From: CAYZJV01 sp049310885
GTDB lineage: Bacteria; Spirochaetota; Spirochaetia; Sphaerochaetales; Sphaerochaetaceae
Reading direction: 5' to 3'
Assembly (NCBI RefSeq): GCF_049310885.1
Contig: NZ_JBMDYO010000005.1
Span: 1 to 64,000, forward strand
Length of the DNA: 64,000 nt
The position numbers and the translations under genes were made by a program. Under the pieces are notes generated by a model. That model was not told the DNA's origin and made no database searches. It was given only the letters and a program-made list of their open reading frames with translations. This document shows, piece after piece, positions 36,068 through 46,544 of the stretch; position 1 is the stretch's first letter, and each line of letters opens with the position of its first letter.

Positions 36068-36903
36068 GTTCTACACCCATGAGCCTGAAGGCCCGGATCA
36101 ACAACTATGCGAAGAATCATGGTATTGCAGCACAGGTTGTTTTGCAGAATTACATGTTCGAGCGCTTCTTGGAACGTTTGTCAAAATCTGAGCATAAGGA
36201 CAAATTCGTAATCAAGGGAGGGATGCTTATTGCAACCATTGTGGGCTTGGATATCCGCTCAACCATGGATCTGGACACGACGCTTCGCAATTTGAACTTC
36301 ACAGAGGATCAGATAACACAAACAGTTCAGAGCATCTGTAACGTAGATTTGAATGATGAAGTTAACTTTTCTGTTGTTTCCATAACACCCATCCGTAAGG
36401 ATGACCGCTACGGTGGGTTCTGCGTTCGCATGGATGCACGATATGACACAATCATAACGCCGCTTTCAATCGATATCTCTACCGGAGATGTCCTGACACC
36501 TTCCGCCGTTCATTATGAATTCAGTGGAATTATTGACGAATCTGTGCGCATCGGTATCTGGGGCTATAACATAGAGACGGTTATGGCCGAGAAAGTCGAG
36601 ACTATTCTAAGCCGAGGTGTTTTCAGTACGCGTCCGAGAGATTATTATGACATCTTTATATTGGGCACCACACAGAAGTATGACAAAGCACTGTTTTGGG
36701 AAGCGCTATCTGCTACGGCCAACCACCGGGAAAGCAAAATGATCCTGGCCGATAGAGAGGCAATATTTAAGAACATATCCGAAAGCCGAGATCTCCGTGA
36801 AAGATGGACAAAATACCAGATGAAGTTTCCCTATGCTCATGATATTACTTTTGAAGCGATCATCGAAGTACTTCACAGCCTACTTTGGCCGTTGACTTCC
36901 TGA
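36064..36903 (+). CDS. abiEii: AbiEii-family nucleotidyltransferase toxin
   Basis: 279 residues, start in an ATGA overlap with the antitoxin gene. FVIKGGMLIATIVGLDIRST and MDLDTTLRN carry the GG...D.D nucleotidyltransferase signature of AbiEii/AbiGii; VMAEKVETILSRG is the conserved Lys-containing helix, followed by RPRDYYDIFIL. Family members transfer nucleotides to target molecules (tRNA in studied homologues), giving abortive infection or plasmid stabilisation. Intact and full length, so the cassette is probably active. Confidence 0.88.
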   Translation: MSSTPMSLKARINNYAKNHGIAAQVVLQNYMFERFLERLSKSEHKDKFVIKGGMLIATIVGLDIRSTMDLDTTLRNLNFTEDQITQTVQSICNVDLNDEVNFSVVSITPIRKDDRYGGFCVRMDARYDTIITPLSIDISTGDVLTPSAVHYEFSGIIDESVRIGIWGYNIETVMAEKVETILSRGVFSTRPRDYYDIFILGTTQKYDKALFWEALSATANHRESKMILADREAIFKNISESRDLRERWTKYQMKFPYAHDITFEAIIEVLHSLLWPLTS

Positions 36904-36956
36904 ATAGCGAAACAGCAGGGGAATCCACAACTTCGAGTTCGTAAAATTGTAAGTCA

Positions 36957-37240
36957 GATAACGATCCTGATGAAGTCTGGATGTCGGAGTACCATCACCC
37001 TCCCATCGTCGACAAGGAGACCTTCGACCTTGTCCAGCAGAAGAAGAAATCGAAAACCAATATTGAGCTTGATCAACACGGGAACAAGGTCCGCAAGAGC
37101 ACCCATTACAGCAAGAAGAAAAGTGATAACAAGGTTGAAGAACTAATCGAATAGAGGTGAAAAAACAACTTATAAATTTATATATGTTTACATATATCTC
37201 AACAATAAATCTAAAGGTGTATCTTTGATAATTCTTTAAC
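36957..37240 (+). repeat. Composite repeat B: recombinase tail and spacer, no radC
   Basis: 36957-37154 encodes 65 residues of a recombinase end (NDPDEVWMSEYHHPPIVDKE..., SKTNIELDQHGNKVRKSTHY) and stop, highly similar to the intact recombinase at 42868. The spacer follows to about 37240, then diverges before the radC part. It forms the right border of the AbiE unit. Confidence 0.8.
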
Positions 37241-37577
37241 ATGGAAATATATATAGTGCCATTTTCTACAGGTAGATGGATAGTGCCCAGTTTAAATTAA
37301 ATGATACAATTTAAGGATTTAGATAAAAATACTTTGTCATGGGAGTGCCTATACGAAGACCATAACGTAATTTGATAAGAGGTCACAAGAATGCTTAAAG
37401 AAACAAGTTGCCTGATTCCCTCCAAGACTGAGTTCCGGTGGCTGGCTAGGCCTTTCCGGACGGGATTCGCACCCGCTATATGTCAAATCGGCTCATGTCC
37501 GGTTACACTTCATAGTACATCTTCCTTACTAGTCAATGGACTCTCCCTTACACTCCAAGCTAATTTTTATTGAATAA
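37241..37577. other. Non-coding region with strong secondary structure
   Basis: No gene seen. 37290-37312 resembles the junction at 27320. At 37456-37502 CCGGAC and GTCCGG enclose an inner hairpin CGGG-ATTCGCA-CCCG. On the minus strand, the sense of the BspA gene that ends at 37578, this gives GCGGGTGCGAATCCCGT, resembling a tRNA T-arm, but no complete tRNA can be folded. It may be a 3' UTR structure or a cassette-end element. Confidence 0.4.
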
Positions 37578-40500
37578 CTAAAAAGCCCGAATCGGCCGAA
37601 TATAATAACTTTTATATTTACTAGTATAAGAAACCCTGCTCCAGCCCCAGGATGCCGCATATCTCTCGGAGCTTTCAGTCGAAGTCCAATAGTTACTAAA
37701 AACTGAACCTCTAAACCCTCCAATTCTTTTGCTAATTAGATTATTCTGTATTTGCTTGAATTCTTCTAATGATGGCAAATACCAGTCATTATACCCACTT
37801 ATTACTGCTTCTTTACATACCTTTGCCGCTACTGTCCCATCGCTAGGCTCATAATAGGCTTCAGGATTGCTATAATAATCTCCTTTTTCGGGATATAAGG
37901 CCCCTAATCTATCATGATAAGCTACGATATTTTCTGTATTTATTTTCCCTGTGCCTATCCCTGTCATTTTTGCTGATGGACTTACTTCATACATATATGA
38001 TCCCCATTCGAAACTAGGATCATCATCTTCCCAATATATCCCATCCCCATCAGTATCATACCAACCAAATGGGGCTGCTTCTAAATACCTGTAGCTTGGG
38101 AGCACCCCTTCACTATCATACCCTCTTCCATCGACATAAAATATATAGCCCCCAGCGGGTCCAATATCTCCTACTGTATATTTGGTCCAACTACGGACAC
38201 TAGGGAGATAGTTTTCCAAAAGAGGACAAGATCCTAGAGAAAATTCTTCATGGTTGGTCACGTTTCTCACATCCCATCCAGCAAGATCTCTATTGAAGCT
38301 TGTGGCGCCATAGAACATACGGTACATATCTGTGACATTACTTACATCCCATGCTGCAATATCACCATTAAAGGAGGTTGCTCCAGAAAACATCTCTCCC
38401 ATGTTCGTAANNNNNNNNNNNNNNNNNNNNNNNNNNNNNNNNNNNNNNNNNNNNNNNNNNNNNNNNNNNNNNNNNNNNNNNNNNNNNNNNNNNNNNNNNN
38501 NNNNNNNNNNCACTACTCACATCCCACCCTGAAATATCACCATTAAAGGAGGTTGCTCCAGAAAACATCTCTCCCATGTTCGTAACACTACTCACATCCC
38601 ACCCTGAAATATCACCATTAAAGGAGGTTGCTCCAGAAAACATCTCTCCCATGTTCGTAACATTGCCGACATCCCATTCAGCAAGATCTCCATTGAAGGA
38701 TATTGCTCCTGAAAACATCTCTCCCATGTTCGTAACACTACTTACATTCCACCCAGCAAGATCTCTATTGAAGCTTGTGGCGCCATAAAACATTTCTCCC
38801 ATGTTCGTAACACTACTTACATCCCATCCAGCAATATCACCATTAAAGGAGGTTGCTCCTGAAAACATTTCTTCCATGTTCGTAACACTACTTACATTCC
38901 ACCCAGCAAGATCTCTATTGAAGCTTGTGGCGCCATAGAATATACGGTACATATCTGTGACATTACTTACATCCCATGCTGCAATATCACCATTAAAGGA
39001 TGTTGCTCCAGAAAACATCTCTCCCATGTTCGTAACATTGCCAACCTCCCATCCAGCAAGATCTCCATTAAAGGATATTGCTCCAGAAAACATCTCTCCC
39101 ATGTTCGTAACATTGCCTACAGCCCAACTCGAAATATCACCATTGAAGGATGTTGCTCCAGAAAACATTTCTTCCATGTTCGTTACATTGCTGACATCCC
39201 ATCCAGCAATATCACCATTAAAGGATGTTGCGCCATAGAACATACGGTACATATTAGTTTTTTTACGCACGTCCCAGCTTGAAATATCCTGATTAAAGGA
39301 GGTTGCTCTAAGAAACATGCATTCCATATCTGTAACGTTGCTCACATCCCAGCCTGAGATATCCTGATTGAATGAATATGCCTCAGCAAACATATATCTC
39401 ATATTCGTAGCATTACTTACATCCCAACTCGAAATATCTTGATTAAAATTAGTTGCTTTTAAGAATAGCCCTGCCATATTCGTAGCATTACTTACATCCC
39501 AACTCGAAATATCCTGATTAAATTCTGTTGCACCAGCAAACATACCTGACATATCTGTAACGTTGCTGACATCCCAGCCTGAGATATCCTGATTAAAGAT
39601 AGAAGACCCAGAATAACCCCAATAGCTTGGTCCTACAAACATCATGCTCATGTTCGTAACATTACCAACATCCCATCCACCAATATCACCATTAAAGGAT
39701 GTTGCTAAATGAAACATACGTTTCATATTCGTAACATTACTGACATCCCACCCTGAAAGGTCTCCATTAAAGGATGTTGCAGATTCGAACATGAACCCCA
39801 TATCCTTAACATTACTGACATCCCAGCTAGAAATATCACCATTGAAGGATTTTGCTAAAAAGAACATGTTGTGCATATCTGTAACGTTGCTCACATCCCA
39901 TCCTGACATATCCTGATTGAATGAATATGCATTCCAGAACATAACGTACATATGTGTGACATTACTTACATCCCAACTCGAAATATTCTGATTGAAACGT
40001 CTGGCTTCATAGAATAGCCCTCTCATATCAGTCACTTTACTCACATCCCAACCAGAAAGGTCTCCATTAAAGGAATATGCATGATGGAACATATAGCTCA
40101 TATTCGTAACACTACTTACATCCCACCCTGAAATATCACCATTGAAGGACCATGCAGATCTGAACATGTGGCTCATATCTATAACGTTACTTACATCCCA
40201 ACCTGAAAGATCTTGATTAAAGGATTTTGCAACATAAAACATATACCTCATATTCGTAACATTGCTCACATCCCAACCAGAAATATCTTGATTGAATGTA
40301 TAGTTGGAACTAAAAAGATTAGACATGTCGGTAATCAGAAAGGTATCGACACCTGTTACATCATCCCCATTCCTTATCATTCGTTGTAGTTCTGTTCGGG
40401 TAATGCCCCACCTCGCATACAAAGTTATATCTGAAGACACCACATCTATATCAAAATTCCATGCGTTAAGGCATTCACTTTCCTTATACCATCCACCAAA

Positions 40501-42510
40501 TGAATATCCTTCTTTTTCAGGGTGACTGGGCTCTACAAACCCCGTATCCCTAGGTACCGCAACATCATCGACTTCGCTTCCTCCCTGACTGTCGAACGTC
40601 ACTGTATAGCTGGCGACCCACTTCGCATATAGTGTATGATCGGACGATGTTTTTACTATCGTTGCACTATCTACCAGAGCTCCCGTTCCATTTTCTTCTG
40701 TGTACCACCCACCAAAGATGTACCCATCACGTTTAGTTGTCGCCAGCGTATTATAGGTTTGTCCGAAGGTCACCGTCTTACTAACAGGATTCGAAGCATC
40801 GCCTTCCAGTGCATCAAATATAACGGTATAAACAATTGGTGTCCATTTCGCGTATAACGTGTGATCAGCAGTGGCGCTTACCAGTGTGTCATTTTCCACC
40901 TTTTCTCCGGTCCCATCAGATTCCGTGTACCATCCTTCGAAGGTGTACCCATCTCTCGAGATATCCTCAAGTGTTCCGTACTCCATTCCGTACGTTACAT
41001 TCTTCATTATTTGTTCCGAAGCACTTCCACCTTGAAGGTTGAACGTGACTGTATATTCAGCTGGAGTCCACTTTGCATGGACTTCAACATTGCCGACTGT
41101 TCCTGTGGTAATCTTTTCAACCAGCGATTCACATGCAGGTTCTGCATACCACCCGTCAAACTGATATCCCGTCTTTGTCGGAGCCTGGAACACCACAGGA
41201 AGATCAGCAACGCGGTACCCATTGAGATTTCCCTCGTGATTCGTTCCACCATCCAAATGGTAAGTGATCGCATAGTCTACCGGTGTCCACTTCGCATGTA
41301 CCTCTAGGTTAGCGATAGTGCCAAGAGAAATCTCTTGTGTAGGATTTTCAAAACTTGAATCACAAAACCACCCGTCAAACTGATACCCCGCCCTTGTCGG
41401 TGCCAGGAATACCACAGGTAGATCTTCAACACAATATCCATTGGGATTACCCTCGTGATTCGTTCCACCATCCAAATGGTAGGTTATCGTATAGTCTACC
41501 GGTGTCCACTTCACATAAACCACCAAATCACCAGTAGTGTCCTGTGATATCTCTTCTATTGGATTTTCGAAACCTGCATCAGTATACCACCCGCTAAACT
41601 GATATCCCGCCCTTGTCGGAGCCTGGAACATCACAGGAAGTTCACCAACACAATACCCACTGGGATTTTCCTCGTGATTCGTTCCCCCATCTAAATGGTA
41701 AGTTATCGTATAGTCTACCAGTGTCCACTTCGCATGCATCTCCAGATCACTGGTAGTACCGAGTGGAATCTCTTCTATTGAATTTTCGAAACTTGAATCA
41801 GAAAACCACCCGTCAAACTGATACCCCGCTCTTGTCGGTGTTTGGAACACTATAGGCAGATCTTCAACACAATATCCATTGGGATTTCCCTTGTGATTCG
41901 TTCCACCATCTAAATGGTAGGTTATCGTATAGTCTACCGGTGTCCACTTCGCATGAATCACCAAATCACCGCTAGTGTCTTGTGGTATCTCTTCTATTGG
42001 ATTTTCGAAACCTGCATCAGTATACCACCCGCCAAACTGATATCCCGTCTTTGTCGGTGTTTGGAACACTTTAGGCAGATCATCAACGCAGTATCCACTA
42101 GGATTTCCCTCGTGATTCGTTCCCCCATCTAAATGGTAAGTTATCGCATAGTCTTCCAGTGTCCACTTAGCATACAACATAATTGAAGCATTCACGCTAT
42201 AGCTAGAACCGGCCTCATAGGTTCGACCATTTCCGTCCGGTTGGGTGTTCCATCCACCAAACGAATATCCAGTCTTTTCCAACCCACCGGTATTTCCTGC
42301 TAATGTTAATAATTTCCCGTGGATTTTCTCTTGTGCTCGGGGTACCGTACCTCCGGTAGCTCCATTCGCATCATAAGTCACTTGATATACTTCGATCTCA
42401 TTCGAACAGGATGACAAGACTAGCCCAATCACCAACACGCACACCACCAGCATTACCACCATCAACTTGCTGCTTCCCCGCTCCAAACCGTTCTCCTTTT
42501 TCTCGCGCAA
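37578..42510 (-). CDS. Giant BspA-like surface lipoprotein (interrupted by assembly gap)
   Basis: Begins at 42510 and is read in two frames across a 100-N gap, so the true frame depends on the missing bases. N-terminus: lipoprotein signal with lipobox LSSC. Then nine InlB/Listeria-Bacteroides repeats (YTITYHLDGGTNH... GYQF(D/G)GWY...HAKW), then at least 25 BspA/DUF285 units of 25 residues (FNGDISGWDVSNVTNMGEMF). After the gap there is a C-terminal DUF1566-type domain (GDIGPAGGYIFYV, GYNDWYLPSLEEF, NYWTSTESS). More than 1,600 residues in all. Predicted outer-surface adhesin or repeat scaffold. The 75-bp repeats are nearly identical near the gap, inviting length variation. Unlike its neighbours it is AT-rich. 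Confidence 0.85.
38411..38510. other. Assembly gap of 100 N
   Basis: Exactly 100 unknown bases inside the BspA repeat array. The round number suggests a scaffold gap of unknown true size, caused by collapse of near-identical 75-bp repeats. Repeat count and reading frame across it are undetermined. Confidence 0.95.
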
Positions 42511-42737
42511 GACTCCATGGTGTGCCGCTTCGTCGTACCGTCCGCTTTGCTCAACAATCCCCTATCGTTACTTCATGACATATCGGATTGTGCCTTTCTG
42601 TAATCGATAGTAACCGATGACAATTCCTCGCTCAATAATTTTCTTAAGGGGATATTTGTTATACCATATTAAGTTAGCTTCATTCTTCGGGAGAAAGGTA
42701 ATGGGTTTCTGCTAGAAACATCGTAAATACAGTACTC

Positions 42738-42890
42738 ATGGACGTAAAACCCTTTCCGCTGCAAGAAATCGTTGAAGGCTTAGATCAAGGGCAACTCTCT
42801 AAAAGGTATTCTTTTCATAACCGCAATCTATCCAGCCCCATACGCTCCATGCTATACAGGACCAATCATGCCCTATGTAGAAAAACCTAA
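42738..42890 (+). CDS. Possible 50-residue ORF before the recombinase
   Basis: ATG 42738 to TAA 42890, reading MDVKPFPLQEIVEGLDQGQL and continuing without stops into the recombinase start, which it overlaps by 23 bp. The composition is protein-like but no ribosome site is visible. It may be an accessory small ORF, by analogy with the overlapping HTH gene at 8130. The rest of 42511-42867 holds nothing recognised. Confidence 0.3.
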   Translation: MDVKPFPLQEIVEGLDQGQLSKRYSFHNRNLSSPIRSMLYRTNHALCRKT

Positions 42891-43878
42891 GCCCACAATT
42901 AGAGCCATCCCTCGAACCAAACTGCCTCCTCAGGCTTTCAAGCGTGTCGCTTTGTATTGTCGAGTTAGCTCTAAGATGGAACGACAACTGGACAGCCTCT
43001 CCGCCCAGATGGACATTGAGAAGCAGGACATCCTGGACCATCCGAACTGGGAATACGTCGACACCTACTCCGATATCAGCTCGGGTCGCAGCATCCAGAC
43101 TCGCCCCGGCTTCAAGCGCCTCATGGCCGATTGCGAAGCTGGCAAGATCGATCTCATCTACACTAAATCGATCAGTAGATTCGGCCGCAATTGCGTCGAC
43201 TTCCTGGTGGTGCTCAGGAGACTGAAGGAACTCGGAGTGGATGTATACTTTCATAATGAGGATGTGATGTTATCCAGTGAAGCGGGTGAATTGATACTGA
43301 CACTCCATGCGGCCCTCGCTCAAGCAGAGAGCGAGGACAAGAGTACCAACATCAAATGGGGTATCAAGAGAAGTACCACGCATCCCGACTCCCCTGCCTT
43401 CTCCCGCACCTGCTACGGCTATGATCGTGATGAGCAGAAGAACCTCGTCATCAATGAGCACGAGGCCGATATCGTGAGAAGGATCTTCGGATGGTATGTG
43501 CAGGGATGGAGCATCGTGCGGATCAAGAAGGAACTGGAAATAATACGCATCCCGAGTCCCAAGGGAAAACGGAGATGGCCGGTCAGCACCATAGATGACA
43601 TCCTCTCCAATGAAAAGTATACGGGAAACTCGGTCTATGGACTGACAGTGGGATCCGAGTATCCTGCGATGAAGAGGGTCAGCAACAATCCGGAAGAAAT
43701 CCAAAGGTCCGAAAATCATCACCCTCACATCATCGAAAGAAACACCTTCGACCGTGTCCAGCAGATGAAGAAATCGAAAACCAATATCGAGCTTGATGAA
43801 CACGGGAATAGGATCCGTAAGAGCACCCATTACAGCATGAAGCAAAGTGATAACAAGATTGAAGAGCTAGTCGAATAG
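42868..43878 (+). CDS. Short serine recombinase, founder of the cassette repeats
   Basis: 336 residues. Resolvase domain FKRVALYCRVSSKMERQLDS with catalytic Ser in CRVSS, then KSISRFGRNCVDFLVVLRRL and KSTNIKWGIKR; recombinase domain WPVSTIDDILSNEKYTGNSV. It ends soon after (THYSMKQSDNKIEELVE) with no zinc ribbon or coiled coil, so it is 150-200 residues shorter than the recombinases at 8542 and 9978. This is the only intact copy of a gene whose 3' end is repeated at 34817, 36957, 45828 and 47954. It is followed directly by spacer and radC tail. Probably the integrase of the array. Confidence 0.85.
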   Translation: MPYVEKPKPTIRAIPRTKLPPQAFKRVALYCRVSSKMERQLDSLSAQMDIEKQDILDHPNWEYVDTYSDISSGRSIQTRPGFKRLMADCEAGKIDLIYTKSISRFGRNCVDFLVVLRRLKELGVDVYFHNEDVMLSSEAGELILTLHAALAQAESEDKSTNIKWGIKRSTTHPDSPAFSRTCYGYDRDEQKNLVINEHEADIVRRIFGWYVQGWSIVRIKKELEIIRIPSPKGKRRWPVSTIDDILSNEKYTGNSVYGLTVGSEYPAMKRVSNNPEEIQRSENHHPHIIERNTFDRVQQMKKSKTNIELDEHGNRIRKSTHYSMKQSDNKIEELVE

Positions 43879-44218
43879 AGGTGAAAAAACAACTTATTAC
43901 TTTACATATGTTTACATATTCTCCAACAATAAATCTAAAGGTGTATCGCTTGTATCTCTTTTTCTGTAAACTACTTATTGTCTTTCCAGCCAAGCATAGA
44001 GGGAGGTCTTTGCGGACCCATTGAGACAAAGGGCGACAGCGGTCATCGTAGCACACAACCACCCCAGTGGTATGCTCATTCCCAGTACGGACGATATTAG
44101 GGTAACCCAGCGTCTTATCCAAGCTGGTGAGTTGCTTGGTATACGTGTATTGGATCATCTCATCTTCAGCGATGAATCGTTCAGATCGATGCTGGAGGAG
44201 AATGAGCTGAATTGCTAG
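43834..44218 (+). repeat. Composite repeat C: recombinase end, spacer, radC tail
   Basis: Includes the last 45 bp of the intact recombinase, the spacer 43879-44002 and the radC tail 44003-44218 (71 codons). Nearly identical to repeat A, so A and C are direct repeats around about 9 kb. A TAG stands in frame just before the RadC REVF codons, so radC is not translated from the recombinase. Confidence 0.85.
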
Positions 44219-44413
44219 TCATGAGGAGGAACCTATCACACTATTTTTCGTCTTATCATATGACAGAATGTGGGGAACGAGGATTATCTATCCAGAACCC
44301 GTTTTTCAAGAATCTAGGAAAAAAAACTAGCTCAGATGGGGAAAAGCAAGACATTGGACGCTGAAGAATGCGACGAATTGCTCATGGAAAAGATTCCCAA
44401 ACCCATAATATTT

Positions 44414-44450
44414 GAAACTTGGTCGACAAGTCGACTAAGTTTCAGTTTTT
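44414..44450 (+). terminator. Long perfect-type hairpin with T-run
   Basis: GAAACTTGGTCGAC and GTCGACTAAGTTTC form 14-bp arms with one mismatch and two bases between, followed by AGTTTTTT. It fits a terminator insulating the ATPase gene at 44530 from read-through out of repeat C. The symmetric core could instead bind a regulator. No gene is supported between 44219 and 44529. Confidence 0.55.
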
Positions 44451-44529
44451 TATTGCATTTTACTATTCGTTGGGATAGCATTGAGAAGAAAGTCGGTCGA
44501 CATGTTGAGTCACTTTCTAAAGAGGAGTT

Positions 44530-45822
44530 ATGTATATACAAAGAGATACGTATCTAGAACAGCTCAAAAATAGCAGATTTAATAGGCAGGTAAAGGTAAT
44601 CACGGGAGTCAGAAGATGTGGGAAGAGCTTTCTCCTTTTCAGAATCTACCATGATTATCTGATAGAAGACGGTGTTAAGGAAGAGAACATAATCGAAATT
44701 GTTTTGGATGATGATGCCTATACTCAGTTATGTGACCCAAACGAGCTTTCCAAGTATATCCGCTCACGTGTAACTGAAAAAAATCAAAAATATTATGTGT
44801 TCATCGACGAGGTACAGTATGCAATTCCCAAGGAGGAAACAAGAAATTCTGACACGCCAATACGGCTCTATAGTGTTCTGAACGGGTTGATTCATCTTGG
44901 CAATGTCGATATCTATGTGACAGGAAGCAACTCAAAATTCCTTTCCAAAGATGTGATGACAGAGTTCCGAGGACGTGGTGATGTGATCCACATCTATCCA
45001 TTGTCCTTTAAAGAATACTATGACTATGTTGGCGGAGAAAAAGCAGAGGCATACGAACAATACGCAATGTTCGGGGGGATGCCGTTTGTTCTATCGAAAA
45101 ATACGGATGAGAAGAAAGCTCAATATCTTTCCAACCTGTTCTCCGAAGTCTATTTCAAGGATATAGTTGAGCGATATAGGGTTGATCTCGAATATATCCT
45201 TGCCCAGTTGACAGACACACTTTGTTCATCAATAGGCTCTTTGACTAATGCAAACAAAATATCGAACACGTTAACCAGTGTTGGAGGCAGAAAAGTTTCT
45301 TCTGAGACGATAGCTGCATATATCGGATACCTGTCAGATTCTTTCCTTTTTCGGGAAGCAAAGCGTTTTGATGTAAAAGGGAAACGTTACTTCCAGTATC
45401 CATACAAGTATTACTGTGCAGATGTAGGGTTGAGAAATGCACGGCTTAATTTCAGACAGCAAGAAGAAAGCCACATCATGGAGAACATCATATTCAATGA
45501 GTTGGTCTGTAGAAATTATAGTGTTGATGTTGGTGTTGTGGAGCTTACAGAGACAGCCAAAGACGGTATACGGCATCAGAAACAATATGAAATTGATTTC
45601 GTGGTTAACAAAGGGTTGACGAAGTACTATATCCAGTCAGCGCTGATCATGGATACTGAAACAAAGATGAAACAGGAGTTAAGGTCTCTACTCGGAGTCA
45701 ATGATTCATTCAAGAAAATAGTCATTACCAAAACTCACGCAAAACCATGGACTGATGAAACAGGCATTCTCCATATAGGTCTCTATCAGTTCCTATTGGA
45801 TAAAGATGTTATCATGTCTTGA
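44530..45822 (+). CDS. AAA_14/DUF4143 ATPase (cassette 1)
   Basis: 430 residues, ATG 44530 with GAGGAG upstream. Walker A ITGVRRCGKSFLL and Walker B YYVFIDEVQYA define the AAA_14 domain; the glycine-rich sensor VTGSNSKFLSKD and PLSFKEYYDYV follow. The C-terminal DUF4143 part includes YLSDSFLFREAKRFDVKGKR and a PD-(D/E)XK-like EIDFVV. These ATPases are common on islands; role unknown, with defence or toxin-like function proposed. It is the sole gene between repeats C and D. Confidence 0.85.
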   Translation: MYIQRDTYLEQLKNSRFNRQVKVITGVRRCGKSFLLFRIYHDYLIEDGVKEENIIEIVLDDDAYTQLCDPNELSKYIRSRVTEKNQKYYVFIDEVQYAIPKEETRNSDTPIRLYSVLNGLIHLGNVDIYVTGSNSKFLSKDVMTEFRGRGDVIHIYPLSFKEYYDYVGGEKAEAYEQYAMFGGMPFVLSKNTDEKKAQYLSNLFSEVYFKDIVERYRVDLEYILAQLTDTLCSSIGSLTNANKISNTLTSVGGRKVSSETIAAYIGYLSDSFLFREAKRFDVKGKRYFQYPYKYYCADVGLRNARLNFRQQEESHIMENIIFNELVCRNYSVDVGVVELTETAKDGIRHQKQYEIDFVVNKGLTKYYIQSALIMDTETKMKQELRSLLGVNDSFKKIVITKTHAKPWTDETGILHIGLYQFLLDKDVIMS

Positions 45823-45827
45823 GTTTC

Positions 45828-46231
45828 AAGATCCGAAAGAGCACCCATTACAGTATGAAATAGATCGATAATAAGGCCGTCGAATCGGTTGAATACATGA
45901 TATAAGGTATTTTACTACATTACATATATTTATTGGATTGCAACAGTAAAACTAACGGTATATCCTACCTATTTCTTTAAAATTGAAGTACTTATTTCAT
46001 CCCCATTGGCGTCGAGAGGGAGGTATTTGGCAATCCTCTCAGAGAGCGATCAACAGCAGTCATCTTAGCGCACCCCCCCCCAGTGGCATATTACATCCCA
46101 GTACTGATTATATGCGAGTGACTCAACGATTGATACAGGCAGGGGAGCTCCTCGGTATCAGGGTATTGGATCATCTTATATTCAGCGATGAATCATATCG
46201 ATCGCTGCTTGAGGAGAATGAATTGTCATGA
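45828..46231 (+). repeat. Composite repeat D: degraded recombinase tail, spacer, radC tail
   Basis: 45828-45863 encodes KIRKSTHYSMK then a stop; similarity continues to about 45905. The radC part runs from 46020 to 46231. AHNHPSG has become a run of nine C at 46073-46081 with a net loss of one base, so the frame is broken. This copy is more diverged than A, C and E. Confidence 0.75.
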
Positions 46232-46440
46232 TGTAGCAGACCGTACCTATGGTAATAGTCGTAAAAGTATCTCCAAATCGAGCTCCTGCCCATCAAATAG
46301 TGTCTACTAAAACGTACGCATAGCACATTTTTGCCTATTTACGTGAACATAGTGAAAATTCTTCCTGGTACCTATGTTTGTCTAATTATTGCTCTAAACC
46401 AGATTCACAGTTCGTCACCATATTTCCACATATTTTCTGC

Positions 46441-46519
46441 ATATTATGTGATCTATATCACAATGTTTGATGTTATTATGTGATCTCACTTGACTTCTCT
46501 CCAACGTATCTCCTATACT
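46441..46519 (+). promoter_or_regulatory. CRP/FNR-like sites and promoter of cassette-2 ATPase
   Basis: The palindrome TGTGATCTATATCACA at 46447-46462 equals the CRP consensus TGTGA-N6-TCACA. A second half-site TGTGATCTCA lies at 46479-46488. Promoter TTGACT (46490-46495), 18 bp, TATACT (46514-46519). The ATG is at 46545. Confidence 0.65.
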
Positions 46520-46544
46520 ACGATGGAACTCAGGGAGGCCTCGC

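Noticed and set aside
37440..37505. tRNA or cobalamin riboswitch suggested by GGTGCGAATCCC on the minus strand
   Set aside because: No acceptor or anticodon arms can be formed, and no cobalamin-related gene lies downstream in that direction.
37578..38240. Diversity-generating retroelement target, suggested by the DUF1566 end
   Set aside because: No reverse transcriptase or template repeat is visible in the window.
38332..39238. Plus-strand ORFs of repetitive sequence opposite the BspA gene
   Set aside because: They are antisense shadows of the 75-bp repeats, with no ribosome site, and mirror the coding strand.
44336..44557. 73-residue ORF before the cassette-1 ATPase
   Set aside because: It runs through the long hairpin and overlaps the ATPase start, and has no ribosome site.
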